Under the pieces are notes generated by a model. That model ran no database searches. It saw only the letters and a list, made by a program, of their open reading frames with translations, and was not told where the DNA came from. Source: Actinomycetes bacterium (GTDB taxonomy: Bacteria > Actinomycetota > Acidimicrobiia > Acidimicrobiales > RAAP-2). Taken from it: DNA of 14,226 bases. Location: the NCBI GenBank assembly GCA_021799915.1, contig JAJYZN010000059.1, positions 1 to 14,226 on the forward strand, given 5' to 3'. This document shows positions 13,576 to 14,226 of this stretch, in pieces. The position numbers and the translations under genes were made by a program. How positions within the stretch are numbered: the first letter of the stretch is position 1; every line of letters starts with the position of its first letter.

Positions 13576-14226
13576 GCCGGCCGGGCCGGCGACGGGGCCC
13601 CCGTCGCCCGGCCGATCGACACCGTCGTCTCCGGGCGGCGACGGGCCTGACCGGTATGGCGGTTCTGGCCTTGGTCTGCGCCGCATGCGGTGGGAGCGGT
13701 GCGGGCGCCGGTGGGGCCGGTGGTAGCGGCGCCAAGGACGCCGGGCCGGCGGGTGGTGGGTCCTCAGCCCAGACCACCGACGCCCCATGGGTGGCCGGGG
13801 TGGGAGGCACCATCACCGTCGGTATCGACCAACCCCCGAGGAGCTGCAACCCGAACGCCGTCGCCGGTGGGACACTGGCGGCCGAGACCGTGCTCGAGCC
13901 GGTCCTCCCGAGCCCCTTCGTCGTGAACCCCGACGCCGAGTCGGTGTACGACTCGGCCGTCATCACCCAAGCCGAAGTGGTGAACACCACGCCCCAGACG
14001 GTCGTCTACTCCATCAACCCTTCGGCCGTGTGGTCCGACGGGACGCCCGTCACCGCGGCGGACTTCGTGTACACCTGGCGGCATGAGGTCGGTTCCACTG
14101 GGGCGGCAGTGGGGAACGGGACCACTGGGACAGGGAACGCCAGCGCGACTGCGGGTGGGGGAACAACTGCGGGTGGGGGAGCGACTGGGATCGGGACAGG
14201 GTCGGGAGGGACGTCGGAGGCGGTGC
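13572..14226 (+). CDS. Family-5 ABC transporter solute-binding lipoprotein (partial, 5' end)
   Basis: An open frame of 218 codons that runs off the right edge. The N-terminus is very Arg-rich, then a hydrophobic segment MAVLALVCAAC (29–39) with Cys39 as the likely lipid-modified residue, although the position at −3 is Cys rather than the usual Leu. A Gly/Ser-rich linker (40–63) leads into the start of an OppA/DppA-type domain: GGTITVGIDQPPRSCNPN, LAAETVLEPVLPSPFVV, YSINPSAVWSDGTPVTAADFVYTW. It would deliver peptides or similar solutes to an ABC importer. Residues 174–218 are an odd Gly/Thr/Ala low-complexity stretch exactly where the family normally continues with a short surface loop. The GTG overlaps the secG stop; ATG 13656 is an alternative but would remove the basic n-region of the signal peptide. 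Confidence 0.85.
   Translation, partial: MSRPGRRRGPRRPADRHRRLRAATGLTGMAVLALVCAACGGSGAGAGGAGGSGAKDAGPAGGGSSAQTTDAPWVAGVGGTITVGIDQPPRSCNPNAVAGGTLAAETVLEPVLPSPFVVNPDAESVYDSAVITQAEVVNTTPQTVVYSINPSAVWSDGTPVTAADFVYTWRHEVGSTGAAVGNGTTGTGNASATAGGGTTAGGGATGIGTGSGGTSEAV
13584..13613 (+). terminator. Large GC-rich hairpin just after secG
   Basis: GGCGACGG (13588–13595) pairs with CCGTCGCC (13601–13608) around a 5-nt loop. GGCC (13584–13587) pairs with GGCC (13610–13613) after a one-base bulge, giving 12 bp in total. It lies 9 nt beyond the secG stop, inside the first codons of the overlapping lipoprotein gene. It may attenuate read-through from secG. There is no T run. Confidence 0.35.
14148..14201 (+). 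repeat. 18-nt tandem repeat in the solute-binding protein gene
   Basis: ACTGCGGGTGGGGGAACA (14148–14165) and ACTGCGGGTGGGGGAGCG (14166–14183) match at 16 of 18 positions. A degenerate third unit beginning ACTGGGATCGGG covers 14184–14201. They encode Thr-Ala-Gly-Gly-Gly-Thr/Ala type hexapeptides in frame. Confidence 0.75.

Overview
The window is high-GC DNA from an actinobacterium. The order uvrC–rapZ–yvcK–gap–pgk–tpiA–secG is a classic actinobacterial block. The style of the truncated solute-binding protein at the right end makes me lean towards the class Acidimicrobiia. That class placement is inference; the phylum is well supported by gene order. There are no tRNA, rRNA, IS element, CRISPR or phage signatures, and no gene-free stretch longer than about 150 bases.

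Left part (1–3148, minus strand): three genes with 4-nt GTGA overlaps form a MoxR AAA+ ATPase – DUF58 – multi-spanning membrane protein operon. The last gene runs off the left edge and is probably the membrane half of a TgpA-type transglutaminase. Such operons are associated with envelope or protein-complex maturation.

Divergent from it (3293–5026, plus strand) lies the most unusual gene. A winged-helix-like N-terminal domain is continuous in frame with a transmembrane segment and an extracytoplasmic Thr/Pro-rich plus LppX/LprG-like region. A strong internal ribosome site before ATG 3884 raises the alternative of two genes that have lost the stop between them. The gene ends in an 18-bp perfect palindrome that covers its stop codon, and it converges on nadA (quinolinate synthase, minus strand).

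Right part (6350–14226, plus strand): uvrC (DNA repair) is followed by rapZ and yvcK (aminosugar and central-carbon control). Next come gap–pgk–tpiA (lower glycolysis), secG (protein export) and the start of a family-5 ABC solute-binding lipoprotein that is cut by the window edge. Short spacings and overlaps (rapZ/yvcK, gap/pgk, secG/SBP) suggest co-transcription. The sporulation/division regulator gene whiA, normally between yvcK and gap, is absent here.

A recurring oddity is short G-rich tandem duplications on the plus strand: after uvrC, in the yvcK N-terminus (18-nt unit) and in the solute-binding protein (18-nt unit, with a quadruplex-type motif).
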